From the NCBI RefSeq assembly GCF_001425085.1, contig NZ_LMDN01000003.1, positions 714,341 to 778,340 on the forward strand: a stretch of DNA of 64,000 nucleotides, in the 5' to 3' direction. The notes below the pieces were generated by a model, which did no database searches, was not told the DNA's origin, and saw nothing but the letters and a program-made list of their open reading frames with translations. Below, piece after piece: positions 51,674 to 63,274 of the stretch. Source of the DNA: Leifsonia sp. Root4 (GTDB taxonomy: Bacteria; Actinomycetota; Actinomycetes; Actinomycetales; Microbacteriaceae). Made by a program: the position numbers and the translations under genes. The stretch's first letter is position 1. The number at the start of each line of letters is the position of its first letter.

Positions 51674-52894
51674 TCACAGTCGTTCTGCGATCACATCAAG
51701 GATGCGGTGAGCCACCGACACCTTGCTGCCCGCGAATTCCAACACTATATCTGCGGTGCTGTCGAGCACCGTGATCTCGTTGCGTTCCGTTGCGAAGCCT
51801 TCGTTCCACCCCACCCGGTTCAGCACGAGCAGATCGGCGCCCTTGCGCGCGATCTTGGTGCGGCCGAGTTCGAGCTGGCGGGCCCGATCGGACTCCGTCT
51901 CCGCTGCGAAGCCGACAATGACCTGCCCGTCACGCTTCGCGGCGGCGAGGCCGGCCAGGATGTCTGGATTCCGCACGAGCTCGAGCGTCATCGAGTCGCC
52001 ACGGTCGTCCTTCTTGATCTTGCCCTCGCTGACCAGGGCCGGCCGGTAGTCGGCAACGGCGGCGGCCATGACGATGACGTCGGCGTCTGCGGATGCGGCG
52101 ACTGCTGCATCCTGCATCTGCAACGCCGTCGAGACCTCGCGCAGTTCGACGCCAGCGGGCGGCGGCACCTCGAGGTGGGCCGCGATCAGCACGACATCCG
52201 CACCGCGGGCCGCTGCGGCCTCGGCGATGGCGATGCCCTGGCGGCCGCTCGAGCGGTTGCCGAGGAAGCGCACGGGGTCCAGCGGCTCGCGCGTTCCACC
52301 GGCCGTCACGATGACACGGGTTCCGGCCAAGTCCTGCACGGGGCCGGCCGCGACGACCGCGAGTGCGCCGCGGACGATCGCATCGGGATCTTCGAGACGC
52401 CCTGGGCCGGAGTCGGCGCCGGTGAGTTGGCCGACGGCGGGGCCGATCACGGTGACGCCGCGGGAACGCAGCGTGGCCACATTGGCAACCGTAGCCGGGT
52501 TCTGCCACATCTCGGTGTGCATCGCCGGGGCGATCACGAGCGGGGCCGTGCTTGCAAGAACCGTGTTGCCGAGCAGGTCGTCGGCGATGCCGGCCGCCAG
52601 CTTGGCAATGGTGTTGGCCGTCGCCGGTGCGATCACGATCAGATCGGCCGATTGGCCGATCGCCACGTGCCGCACCTCTGCGACGCCCTCATAGAGCTCG
52701 CTGTGCACGGGGTTGCGCGAGATCGCTTCGAGGGTCGGACGACCGACGAAGCGCAGCGCGGCCTCCGTTGCGACAACGTGAACCGAATGGCCCGCGAGCA
52801 CGAAGGCCCGCACGACATTGACAGCCTTGTACGCCGCAATTCCGCCGCTGATGCCGACGACGATCGTGAGCGGCGACGACTGTGAGGCTGCCAC
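51674..52894 (-). CDS. coaBC: bifunctional phosphopantothenoylcysteine decarboxylase / phosphopantothenate-cysteine ligase
   Basis: Two consecutive steps of CoA synthesis. The N-terminal CoaC flavoprotein domain (residues 1-185) has [17 protein letters not shown] near 13, the catalytic His in VRHVAIG near 75, and PAMHTEMW near 120, the actinobacterial variant of PxMNxxMW. The C-terminal CoaB domain (190-406) has [25 protein letters not shown] near 195 and the conserved Lys in GKIKKDDRG near 290. The total of 406 residues is normal. The GTG start is 8 bp after the rpoZ stop. Confidence 0.96.
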   Translation of the reverse strand: MAASQSSPLTIVVGISGGIAAYKAVNVVRAFVLAGHSVHVVATEAALRFVGRPTLEAISRNPVHSELYEGVAEVRHVAIGQSADLIVIAPATANTIAKLAAGIADDLLGNTVLASTAPLVIAPAMHTEMWQNPATVANVATLRSRGVTVIGPAVGQLTGADSGPGRLEDPDAIVRGALAVVAAGPVQDLAGTRVIVTAGGTREPLDPVRFLGNRSSGRQGIAIAEAAAARGADVVLIAAHLEVPPPAGVELREVSTALQMQDAAVAASADADVIVMAAAVADYRPALVSEGKIKKDDRGDSMTLELVRNPDILAGLAAAKRDGQVIVGFAAETESDRARQLELGRTKIARKGADLLVLNRVGWNEGFATERNEITVLDSTADIVLEFAGSKVSVAHRILDVIAERL

Positions 52895-52902
52895 GGTCGC
52901 GG

Positions 52903-53160
52903 CTATTCGGCGTTCGGGCGAACCGTCAGCTTGTCTTCGTTGATCTCGTGCATCGCGATCGAGAGCGGCTTGTCCTCGATCGACGAGTCGACGAGCGGGC
53001 CGACGTTGTCGAAGAGGCTGCCTTCGTGCAGGTCGGCGTAGTAGTCGTTGATCTGGCGCGCACGCTTGGAGGCGAAGATCACGAGGGCGTACTTGGAGTC
53101 GACCTTCGAGAGAAGCTCGTCGATGGGCGGGTCAATGATGCCGGTGAGCTTGTCAGCCAT
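52903..53160 (-). CDS. rpoZ: DNA-directed RNA polymerase, omega subunit
   Basis: Small polymerase subunit that assists beta-prime folding. The 85-residue protein has [33 protein letters not shown] (residues 9-41), the conserved core that contains the SKYxLVxxxxxRARQI motif, and the C-terminal [15 protein letters not shown]. The ATG has a clear AGGAGTTCCCAC ribosome site. It lies 42 bp after gmk, in the usual gmk-rpoZ-coaBC order. Confidence 0.97.
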   Translation of the reverse strand: MADKLTGIIDPPIDELLSKVDSKYALVIFASKRARQINDYYADLHEGSLFDNVGPLVDSSIEDKPLSIAMHEINEDKLTVRPNAE

Positions 53161-53202
53161 GTGGGAACTCCTGTGGTGTTGGGGTGCAAAGGGCGCGCTT
53201 GA

Positions 53203-54135
53203 TCAGCGCTTCGCCTTGCGAGTCTTCATCAAGTCTACGACTTCTTGCGCGGCCTCGCCCACGTCGTGGTTGACGACCTGGTAATCGAACTCGTCGACGG
53301 AGGCCAATTCGACCTTCGCCGTCTCGAGTCTGCGGGCCTGTTCGCTGGCATCTTCCGTGCCCCGACCGATCAGACGGCGCACGAGTTCTTCCCAGCTGGG
53401 AGGTTGCAGGAAGACGAGCCTGGCCTCTGGCATCGCGCGGCGCACCGACCGGGCTCCCTGGATGTCGATCTCAAGGAGCACGCTGTTTCCTGCGGCGAGT
53501 GCGGCCTCGACCGGGCCGCGCGGAGTGCCGTAACGAGAGGCGTTGTGCACGGTCGCCCACTCGAGCAGTTCGCCGTCGGCGACCATGCGGTCGAACTCCG
53601 CGTCGTCGACGAAGTAGTAGCTCACGCCCTCGACCTCGCCGGGGCGGGGCGCCCTGGTCGTCGCAGACACGGAGAGCAGCACGTCAGGGTAGTTCTCGCG
53701 GATGTGGCTGGCGACGGTGCCCTTGCCGACGGCCGTCGGGCCGGCGAGCACGATCAGACGGGCCGGGGTCGGCGTGCGCGCGGCGAGGCGGTCACTCAGG
53801 TAGTCGCGCAGACGGTGGCGCTGGTGACGGCCGAGTCCGCCCAGCCGCTTGGCCGGTGAGATGTCGAGGTCGTCCATGATGCGGTGCATCTTGGTGACGC
53901 CGATGGCGGGGATGCTGGTGAGGAATTCCGTGACGCGCAGCTTGCCCTCAGTGCCGAGCGGCTCCTCGAACGCGGTCCGCATCACGTCGAGCGGATTGCG
54001 CTCCCCCGCCGCGATGGCGGCCTTGACGGCGGCTCTGGCACGGCGGGCGGCGACCGCGGCCCGCGAGGCGGCGACCCGGTCGACGTCCGGTGGGTTCAGG
54101 TGCTTGGGGATGTCGGATCCAGCGATCTCAGCCAC
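53203..54135 (-). CDS. gmk: fusion of mycobacterial-type IHF and guanylate kinase
   Basis: A 310-residue two-domain protein. Residues about 15-116 match mIHF, the actinobacterial nucleoid protein: [34 protein letters not shown] and [20 protein letters not shown] align with the helix-two-turns-helix DNA-binding core. Residues 125-310 are a complete guanylate kinase: P-loop GPTAVGKGT at 132-140, [21 protein letters not shown] near 158 and [12 protein letters not shown] near 221. A short linker ([12 protein letters not shown]) joins them without a stop or internal start. The GTG at 54135 has GGAGG 6 nt upstream and overlaps the pyrF stop by 8 bp. In M. tuberculosis the two are adjacent separate genes (Rv1388, Rv1389). 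Confidence 0.93.
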   Translation of the reverse strand: MAEIAGSDIPKHLNPPDVDRVAASRAAVAARRARAAVKAAIAAGERNPLDVMRTAFEEPLGTEGKLRVTEFLTSIPAIGVTKMHRIMDDLDISPAKRLGGLGRHQRHRLRDYLSDRLAARTPTPARLIVLAGPTAVGKGTVASHIRENYPDVLLSVSATTRAPRPGEVEGVSYYFVDDAEFDRMVADGELLEWATVHNASRYGTPRGPVEAALAAGNSVLLEIDIQGARSVRRAMPEARLVFLQPPSWEELVRRLIGRGTEDASEQARRLETAKVELASVDEFDYQVVNHDVGEAAQEVVDLMKTRKAKR

Positions 54136-54999
54136 GCTTGGCCTCCACTTCTTCTGCTCGCCGCGCAATGGCGTCGGCGATTCCATCTGGTCCGGCGCCG
54201 AGCAGGCCCCGGGACTCCGACACGATGACTCCGGGTGTGAGCGCACCGTACACCCGACGGGTCTCGCTCACCTCTGCTCCTTGGTGGCCGAAGCCGGGTG
54301 CGAGCACCGGGACGGCCGGGCCGTGCTGTTCCTCATCGACTCCGATACCGAAGTCGGAGAGCTCGAGCGTGGCGCCGAGCACGACGCCGATCGAGCCGAA
54401 GCGACGTTCACCGGAATCCTTCTGCGCGTTGTTCCAGGCGGAGACCCCGGCGAGCATGCTCGCTGCGACGGTGCGCTCGGTCTCGACGACGCGGGCGGTC
54501 TGCACACCGGCGGCCTCCGGGTTGGAGGTCGCGGCGAGCACGAACACACCCTTGCCCGCTGCCTCTGCAAGCTCGAGCGAGCTCTGCAGCGAACCGAGAC
54601 CGAGGTAGGGGCTGAGGGTCACGGCATCCGATTCGAGCGGGGATCCCGGCCGAAGCCAGGCCTCGCCGTATGCCTGCTGGGTCGAGCCGATGTCGCCGCG
54701 CTTGGCGTCGGCGATCACGAGGATGCCGGCTGCGCGCGCCTCGGCGATGACCCGTTCCAGCGCCTGGTAGCCGGCGGAGCCGAAGCGCTCGAAGAACGAG
54801 ACCTGCGGCTTGACGATTCCGGCGCGGTTCCACGCCGCCTCGACGACGCGGAGACCGAACTCGCGGGCGCCGTCAGCCGAGTCCTCGAGACCCCAGCGCT
54901 CGAGCATCCACGAGTGCGGGTCGATACCGACGCAGAGGTGCCCGGAGCGGTCGAAGACCGCCCCGAGCTTGTCGCCGAATGTCAGCGGTTCTGCTTGGC

Positions 55000-55003
<4 letters not shown>
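54128..55003 (-). CDS. pyrF: orotidine-5'-phosphate decarboxylase, type 2
   Basis: Final step of UMP synthesis. The 291-residue protein is the longer actinobacterial form: [17 protein letters not shown] near residue 23, the catalytic motif [23 protein letters not shown] near 95 with Lys-Asp, [12 protein letters not shown] near 128, and [10 protein letters not shown] near 230. The GTG start overlaps the carB stop as GTGA, and its own stop overlaps the next gene by 8 bp. Confidence 0.96.
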
Positions 55004-58286
<3,283 letters not shown>

Positions 58287-58287
<1 letters not shown>

Positions 58288-59489
58288 TACTTGCTTCCGT
58301 TCTGCTGGCTGGGGTCGTTCTGCTGCTGCGCCATGACCATGTCACGGAAGCGGTCGAAGAGGTAGTTGGCGTCGTGCGGGCCCGAGGCGGACTCGGGGTG
58401 GTACTGCACGGAGAACGCGGGGATGTCGAGGCAGTTCAGGCCCTCGACGACGTTGTCGTTGAGGTCGTAGTGGCTGACCTCGACGCGGCCGAAGCCCTCG
58501 CTGGACTCGCTGATCTGGTCGATCGGAGCCTCGACGGCGAAGCCGTGGTTGTGCGCGGTGATCTCGACCCGGCCGGTGGCCTTGTCGAGCACGGGCTGGT
58601 TGATGCCGCGGTGGCCAAACGGCAGCTTGTAGGTGTTGAAGCCGAGCGCACGGCCGAGCAGCTGGTTGCCGAAGCAGATGCCGAAGTACGGCACGCCAGC
58701 GCGCAGCACGTCGCGCAGCATCTCGACATGGCGGTCGGATGCGCCGGGGTCGCCAGGACCGTTCGAGAAGAACAGGGCGTCGGGAGCCAGTTCGAGGATC
58801 TCCTCGGCCGTCGTCGTCTGCGGCAGCACGACGACATCGAAGCCGCGGTCGGCCAGGAAGTTGAGCGTTGAGGTCTTGACGCCGAGGTCGAGCACGGCGA
58901 CGCTCCCGACCCGCTCGCTGGTGGCCGGCAGTTCGTAGCGCTCGGTGGTGGAGACCGCACCGGAGAGGTTCTGGCCGGCCATCTGCACGCCGGAGCGCAC
59001 GAGGTCGAGCTGCTCACCGTCGGAGAGGTCGAAATCCGCACCGGAGAAGATGCCGGAGCGCATGGCGCCGACCGAGCGGATGCGGCGGGTGACGGCGCGG
59101 GTGTCGATGCCGCTGATGCCAACGACTCCCCCGGCAACGAGGTCGTCGTCGATGCTGCGTTCCGAGCGGAAGTTCGACACGATGCGCGACGGCTCCCGCA
59201 CGATGAAGCCGGCGACCCAGATACGGGCCGACTCCATGTCCTCGTCGTTGGCGCCGGTGTTGCCGATGTGCGGCGCGGTCATCAACACGATCTGGCCGGC
59301 GTAGCTCGGGTCGGTCAGCGTCTCTTGGTAGCCGGTCATGCCGGTGGCGAACACCGCCTCACCGAAGGTGCGGCCCGTCGCGCCGTATGCGCGGCCGACG
59401 TAGCGGCTGCCGTCTTCGAGCACCAGGACGGCGCGTGCCGGCAGCCCGTTCGAGCCGGTTGCCGAATCTGTCACAAGCTGGTCTGTCAT
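58287..59489 (-). CDS. carA: carbamoyl-phosphate synthase, small subunit
   Basis: Glutaminase that supplies ammonia to CarB. The 400-residue protein has the N-terminal CPSase domain ([22 protein letters not shown] near residue 18) and a C-terminal class I amidotransferase with the nucleophile Cys in [17 protein letters not shown] near 265 and the His-Glu pair in [13 protein letters not shown] near 360. The start overlaps the preceding PH-like gene as ATGA. Confidence 0.97.
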
Positions 59490-60037
59490 TTCTGTGCCTC
59501 ACTGTTGGCGCCGGCCGCAGTGGCCGGAAGAAGGGTGGAAATCGCGGAGACGAGCACTGCGCGCTGCGCAGGATCGATCACGCGGAAGAAGCTGTCTGCG
59601 ATGGTGTCCGTCTGCTCGGATGCGTCTGGCGTCCGCTGCATGAGCCAGCTCACGCAGCTGAGACCGTCGCTCTCCACGGCACGGTCGATGGCCCACGTCG
59701 TCTCGGAGACCTCACGCAGCGCGCTGCGCGGGATGAACAACGCGTCGCCGCCGGCCAGATCGATGGTCAGACCATCGGATGCCACGGCGAGCGTGCCCTG
59801 GGCCCGGAACCTGAGGCCGGCAGGAAGCAGGCGTTCAAGCGGCAGTTCGTGCTTGGTCGTCGCAACGTAGGCGACGGGCACGACGAGTGTCTGCTCGGCC
59901 GGCGCGGCCGGTACCGCGTACGCGGAGAGTCCGTTGTCGCGGTTTCCGCGACGCTTCCAGCTGCGCAGCATCAGGAGGAGGAGTGCGAGAACGACGACCG
60001 CGAGCAGGGCGGCGAGCAGCGTGCGCTCGACGCTCAT
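59486..60037 (-). CDS. PH-like membrane-anchored protein of the pyr operon
   Basis: A 183-residue protein with one N-terminal transmembrane helix ([21 protein letters not shown], starting at residue 3) followed by a basic RSWKRRGN stop-transfer and a soluble domain of about 150 residues rich in beta strands, resembling bacterial PH-domain proteins. The equivalent position in the M. tuberculosis pyr operon, between pyrC and carA, holds Rv1382, also an unknown membrane protein. Both ends overlap neighbours as ATGA, so expression is tightly coupled to pyrimidine synthesis. The function is unknown; the fold call is by eye. Confidence 0.75.
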   Translation of the reverse strand: MSVERTLLAALLAVVVLALLLLMLRSWKRRGNRDNGLSAYAVPAAPAEQTLVVPVAYVATTKHELPLERLLPAGLRFRAQGTLAVASDGLTIDLAGGDALFIPRSALREVSETTWAIDRAVESDGLSCVSWLMQRTPDASEQTDTIADSFFRVIDPAQRAVLVSAISTLLPATAAGANSEAQK

Positions 60038-61389
60038 GAGGCCCCGCCGCTCTGCAGAGCGGCCGAGCGGGCCACCTGCTCGGCCGGAAGCACCGCGCCG
60101 CCCAGCACGGTGGCGTACCCGTGGCGGAACGTCGCCTCGACGCTGCCCGGCAGTGTCATCGCCAGGTACGGCGAGTTGACGCCCTTGCCCGCGAGGTTCT
60201 GCGTGCTGAACTCGCGCGTCGCGTTCGGGTCGTAGAGCACGATGTCGGCAACGGCTCCGACGACGAGCTCTGCGCTGTGACCGGCCAGACGACCGATCTG
60301 CGCCGGGGCACCGCTCAGCACGCGGGCGACGTCGTTCCAGCCGAGCAGCCCGTTCTGCACCACGGAGGCGTGCACGACGGAGAGCGCGGATTCGAGCCCG
60401 ACCATGCCGTTCGCGGCTGCATCCCACTCGCAGTCCTTGGCCTCGACCGGGTGCGGCGCGTGGTCGGTGGCGACGATGTCGATCGTGCCGTCTGCGAGGG
60501 CCGCGCGCAGCGCCTCGACGTCTTCACGGCGGCGGAGCGGCGGGTTCACCTTGTAGCGCGCGTCATAGCTGGCGACGAGCTCCTCGGTGAGCAGCAGGTG
60601 GTGCGGGGTGACCTCGGCGGTGACGGCGATGCCGCGGGCCTTCGCCCAGCGGATCACGTCGACGGAGCCGGCGGTGGAGACGTGGCAGATGTGCAGACGG
60701 GAGCCGACGTGCTCGGCGAGCAGAACATCGCGGGCGATGATCGACTCCTCGGCGACGGCCGGCCAGCCGGTCAGCCCGAGCTCGCCAGAGAGGGCGCCCT
60801 CGTTCATCTGGGCGCCGACGGTGAGCCGGGGTTCCTGGGCGTGCTGGGCGATCACGCCGTCGAACGCCTTGACGTACTCGAGCGCGCGACGCATCAGCAG
60901 CGGGTCGGACACGCAGAAGCCGTCATCCGAGAACACGCGAACCTGGGCGCGCGATGTCGCCATTGCGCCGAGTTCGGCCAGCCTCTCGCCGGCCAAGCCG
61001 ACGGTGACGGCACCGATCGGGCGCACGGTGGCGTACGCGGCCTGCTCACCGAGCGAGAGCACCTGCTCGACGACACCGGCGGTGTCGGCGACCGGCGAGG
61101 TGTTCGCCATGGCGAAGATGCTCGTGAAGCCACCGGCCGCTGCGGCGCGACTGCCGGTCAGAACGGTCTCGCTCTGCTCGTAGCCCGGTTCGCGCAGGTG
61201 CGTGTGCAGGTCGACGAGTCCGGGCAGCGCGAGCAGGCCGTCCGCGTCGACCACCGTCGCGCCTGCGGAGCTCAGCCCGCTGCCGGTCTCGGTGATGCGC
61301 CCGTTCTGAAGCAGCAGATCGCTGCGGCTGCCGTCGGCCAAGGTCGCACCGGTGATCAGTGTGGCAATGCCAGCGGAACTCGTACTCAT
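60034..61389 (-). CDS. pyrC: dihydroorotase
   Basis: Cyclises carbamoyl aspartate. The 451-residue amidohydrolase has the metal ligands in [21 protein letters not shown] near residue 56, AQHAQEP near 180, [14 protein letters not shown] near 230, and the catalytic Asp in [19 protein letters not shown] near 305. It resembles the type I (PyrC/AllB-like) dihydroorotases. The start overlaps pyrB as ATGA. Confidence 0.96.
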   Translation of the reverse strand: MSTSSAGIATLITGATLADGSRSDLLLQNGRITETGSGLSSAGATVVDADGLLALPGLVDLHTHLREPGYEQSETVLTGSRAAAAGGFTSIFAMANTSPVADTAGVVEQVLSLGEQAAYATVRPIGAVTVGLAGERLAELGAMATSRAQVRVFSDDGFCVSDPLLMRRALEYVKAFDGVIAQHAQEPRLTVGAQMNEGALSGELGLTGWPAVAEESIIARDVLLAEHVGSRLHICHVSTAGSVDVIRWAKARGIAVTAEVTPHHLLLTEELVASYDARYKVNPPLRRREDVEALRAALADGTIDIVATDHAPHPVEAKDCEWDAAANGMVGLESALSVVHASVVQNGLLGWNDVARVLSGAPAQIGRLAGHSAELVVGAVADIVLYDPNATREFSTQNLAGKGVNSPYLAMTLPGSVEATFRHGYATVLGGAVLPAEQVARSAALQSGGAS

Positions 61390-62339
61390 CGGGACACCTC
61401 ACGTTCACCGGAAAGCAAGAGATACAACGCGGCCATTCTCACCGAAACTCCATTCGCTACCTGCTCGAGCACCGTCGACTGCGCCGAATCTGCCGCGGCG
61501 GAGGAGATCTCCAGGCCACGGTTCATCGGGCCGGGGTGCATGACAATGCTACTCGGCGCGAGGCGCCGAAAACGATCGTCGTCAAGACCCCATGTGCGGG
61601 AATACTCCCGGCTGTTGGGGAAAAACGCCGCATTCATGCGTTCAGCCTGAATGCGTAACATCATCACGACGTCGGGCGCGGCGTCGATGGCCGCGTCGAG
61701 GTCATAGCTGATCGTCGCCGGCCAGGCTCCGGTGTCGACCGGAACGAGGGTGGGCGGGGCGACCAGGGTGACGCTCGCACCGAGGGCGTCGAGCAGCCAG
61801 ACATTGGATCGGGCGACCCGTGAGTGCAGGATGTCGCCGACGATCGTGACGGTGACGCCGTCGAGGTCGCGGCCACGCGATGCGGCGCCGTGCAGACGCC
61901 TGCGGATCGTGAACGCGTCGAGCAGCGCCTGCGTCGGGTGTTCGTGCGTTCCATCGCCGGCGTTGATGATGCCGGCGTCGATCCAGCCGCTCGCCGCCAG
62001 CACGGCCGGGGCGCCGGAGGCGCCGTGGCGGATGACGACGCCGTCCGCGCCGATTGCGGCGAGGGTCTGCGCCGTGTCTTTCAGGCTCTCGCCCTTGGAG
62101 ACGCTCGAGCCCTTGGCGCTGAAGTTGATGACATCCGCCGAGAGTCGCTTGGCTGCGGCCTCGAAGGAGATGCGGGTGCGGGTCGAATCTTCGAAGAAGA
62201 GGTTGACGACCGTCTTGCCGCGCAGGGTCGGGAGCTTCTTGACCTCGCGCTGCTGCACATCGGCCATGTCCTCGGCGATATCGAGGATCTCGATCGCGGC
62301 CTCGCGGCTCAGCTCGCGGGTGGAGAGCAGGTGCCTCAT
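61386..62339 (-). CDS. pyrB: aspartate carbamoyltransferase, catalytic chain
   Basis: Commits carbamoyl phosphate to pyrimidines. The 317-residue protein has the carbamoyl-phosphate motif [13 protein letters not shown] near residue 50, [16 protein letters not shown] near 75, [10 protein letters not shown] near 102, and [18 protein letters not shown] near 128. No pyrI is present, as expected in actinobacteria. The start overlaps the pyrR stop as ATGA. Confidence 0.97.
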   Translation of the reverse strand: MRHLLSTRELSREAAIEILDIAEDMADVQQREVKKLPTLRGKTVVNLFFEDSTRTRISFEAAAKRLSADVINFSAKGSSVSKGESLKDTAQTLAAIGADGVVIRHGASGAPAVLAASGWIDAGIINAGDGTHEHPTQALLDAFTIRRRLHGAASRGRDLDGVTVTIVGDILHSRVARSNVWLLDALGASVTLVAPPTLVPVDTGAWPATISYDLDAAIDAAPDVVMMLRIQAERMNAAFFPNSREYSRTWGLDDDRFRRLAPSSIVMHPGPMNRGLEISSAAADSAQSTVLEQVANGVSVRMAALYLLLSGEREVSR

Positions 62340-62872
62340 GCGAGTGCCTCGATGCTGACGGAGTCTTCGCCGTCGATCTCCTGCAGGCGCACGTTGATGC
62401 GCTCATCGGTCGAGCTCGGCAGGTTCTTCCCCACGAAGTCGGCGCGGATCGGCAGCTCGCGGTGGCCGCGGTCGACGAGCGCCGCCAGCCGCACGGCGCG
62501 AGGGCGCCCGATGTCGTTGATGGCGTCGAGGGCCGCACGGATGGTGCGGCCGGAGAAGAGCACGTCGTCGACCAGCACGACAGTCTTGCCGTCGATCGAG
62601 GTCGGCAGTGCCGTCGGCGCCGGGGTGCGCGTGCGGGTGCGGGAGAGATCGTCGCGGTACATCGTGACGTCGAGCGATCCGGAGAGTGCCGCGGGGGCGT
62701 CCGGGTCGATGCCCTGGATGATGCCGGCGATGCGATGGGCCAGCGTGACCCCGCGGGTCGGGATGCCGAGTAGCACCAGATCCTGCGTGCCCTTGTTGGA
62801 TTCGATGATCTCGTGGGCGATGCGAGTGAGTGCTCGCGTGATGTCAGCTTGATTGAGCACGGTACGCGCCAT
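62336..62872 (-). CDS. pyrR: bifunctional pyr operon regulator / uracil phosphoribosyltransferase
   Basis: RNA-binding regulator that senses UMP/UTP, with residual UPRTase activity. The 178-residue protein has [15 protein letters not shown] near residue 34 and the PRPP motif [19 protein letters not shown] near 98, typical of PyrR. The ATG at 62872 is preferred over the longer frame because GGGAG lies 8 nt before it. It is the first gene of a long operon, and its leader has a PyrR-loop hairpin beside the ribosome site, implying feedback on its own translation and on the coupled genes downstream. Confidence 0.96.
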   Translation of the reverse strand: MARTVLNQADITRALTRIAHEIIESNKGTQDLVLLGIPTRGVTLAHRIAGIIQGIDPDAPAALSGSLDVTMYRDDLSRTRTRTPAPTALPTSIDGKTVVLVDDVLFSGRTIRAALDAINDIGRPRAVRLAALVDRGHRELPIRADFVGKNLPSSTDERINVRLQEIDGEDSVSIEALA

Positions 62873-62880
62873 CAAACGAA

Positions 62881-62936
62881 CTCCCTTCTCCGTCTCTCTG
62901 GACGGCGTTAAAGGTTGTTGTGTTTCGTCCACCCTA
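62881..62936 (-). promoter_or_regulatory. pyrR leader: promoter and PyrR-binding loop
   Basis: On the minus strand a TAGGGT -10 (62931-62936) would give a leader of about 52 nt. The leader contains CCGTCCAGAGAGACGG (62890-62905): a 5-bp stem with the loop CAGAGA, carrying the UCCAGAGAG core of PyrR-binding loops. A CCTT before it can pair with the AAGG at the edge of the AAGGGAG ribosome site, extending the stem across an internal loop and hiding the site. This fits PyrR-dependent translational repression as described in mycobacteria; no terminator/antiterminator pair was seen. Confidence 0.7.
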
Positions 62937-63006
62937 TCAAAGCGTGAACACGCGCTTCGCTTCCCGGCCATGGTCCGATCCGCTTGTCGCTTGCGTCGAA
63001 CCCGAT

Positions 63007-63085
63007 GGTTCGGCCTGTCGAAACGCCCGCCGGCTGGGTCTGTCGGAACCCGCGCGCTCCCGCTGGGTGAGTTTGTCGAAACCAG
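63007..63085. repeat. three imperfect copies of a TGTCGAAACC-type repeat
   Basis: GGTTCGGCCTGTCGAAACG (from 63007), GGCTGGGTCTGTCGGAACC (63032-63050) and CTGGGTGAGTTTGTCGAAAC (from 63063) are spaced 25-31 bp apart in the same orientation. They lie in the 402-bp gap between pyrR and the DUF222 gene. Similar short GTTTCGACA-containing repeats are frequent in Microbacteriaceae intergenic DNA, from general knowledge. Confidence 0.6.
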
Positions 63086-63215
63086 ATCGGCACCGCTTGC
63101 GATTCCCGAGGGCGCCTGGCAGCCCATTCTTCGGCAACCCAGGGAACCGCCACCGATGCTGGTGCGGCTTCACTTCGCGACCACCTGTCCTCCACAGGCA
63201 CGAATCCCCGGAAAC

Positions 63216-63224
63216 TTATCCACA
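63216..63224 (+). promoter_or_regulatory. DnaA-box-like sequence TTATCCACA
   Basis: An exact match to the DnaA consensus box, 51 bp upstream of the DUF222 start codon and preceded at 63184-63198 by a CCTGT-N5-ACAGG inverted repeat. There is no cluster of boxes, so this is not an origin. Confidence 0.45.
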
Positions 63225-63261
63225 TCAGGCATTTTTCCTAGGCGCACAGGGCTTGCCGGGG

Positions 63262-63267
63262 TAAAAT
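63262..63267 (+). promoter_or_regulatory. leaderless -10 element of the DUF222 gene
   Basis: TAAAAT, then TGATCCC, then the ATG at 63275. No Shine-Dalgarno is present, so the transcript is probably leaderless. Confidence 0.55.
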
Positions 63268-63274
63268 TGATCCC

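Noticed and set aside
54136..54246. Upstream start for the mIHF-GMK gene
   Set aside because: The added codons overlap pyrF in another frame and lack family similarity. The GTG at 54135 has a strong GGAGG ribosome site.
62873..63127. Extended PyrR start
   Set aside because: The extension translates the leader, including the PyrR-loop and repeats, and would destroy the regulatory reading. ATG 62872 has a good ribosome site.
63216..63224. Replication origin at TTATCCACA
   Set aside because: It is a single box without a cluster, AT-rich region, dnaA or dnaN nearby.
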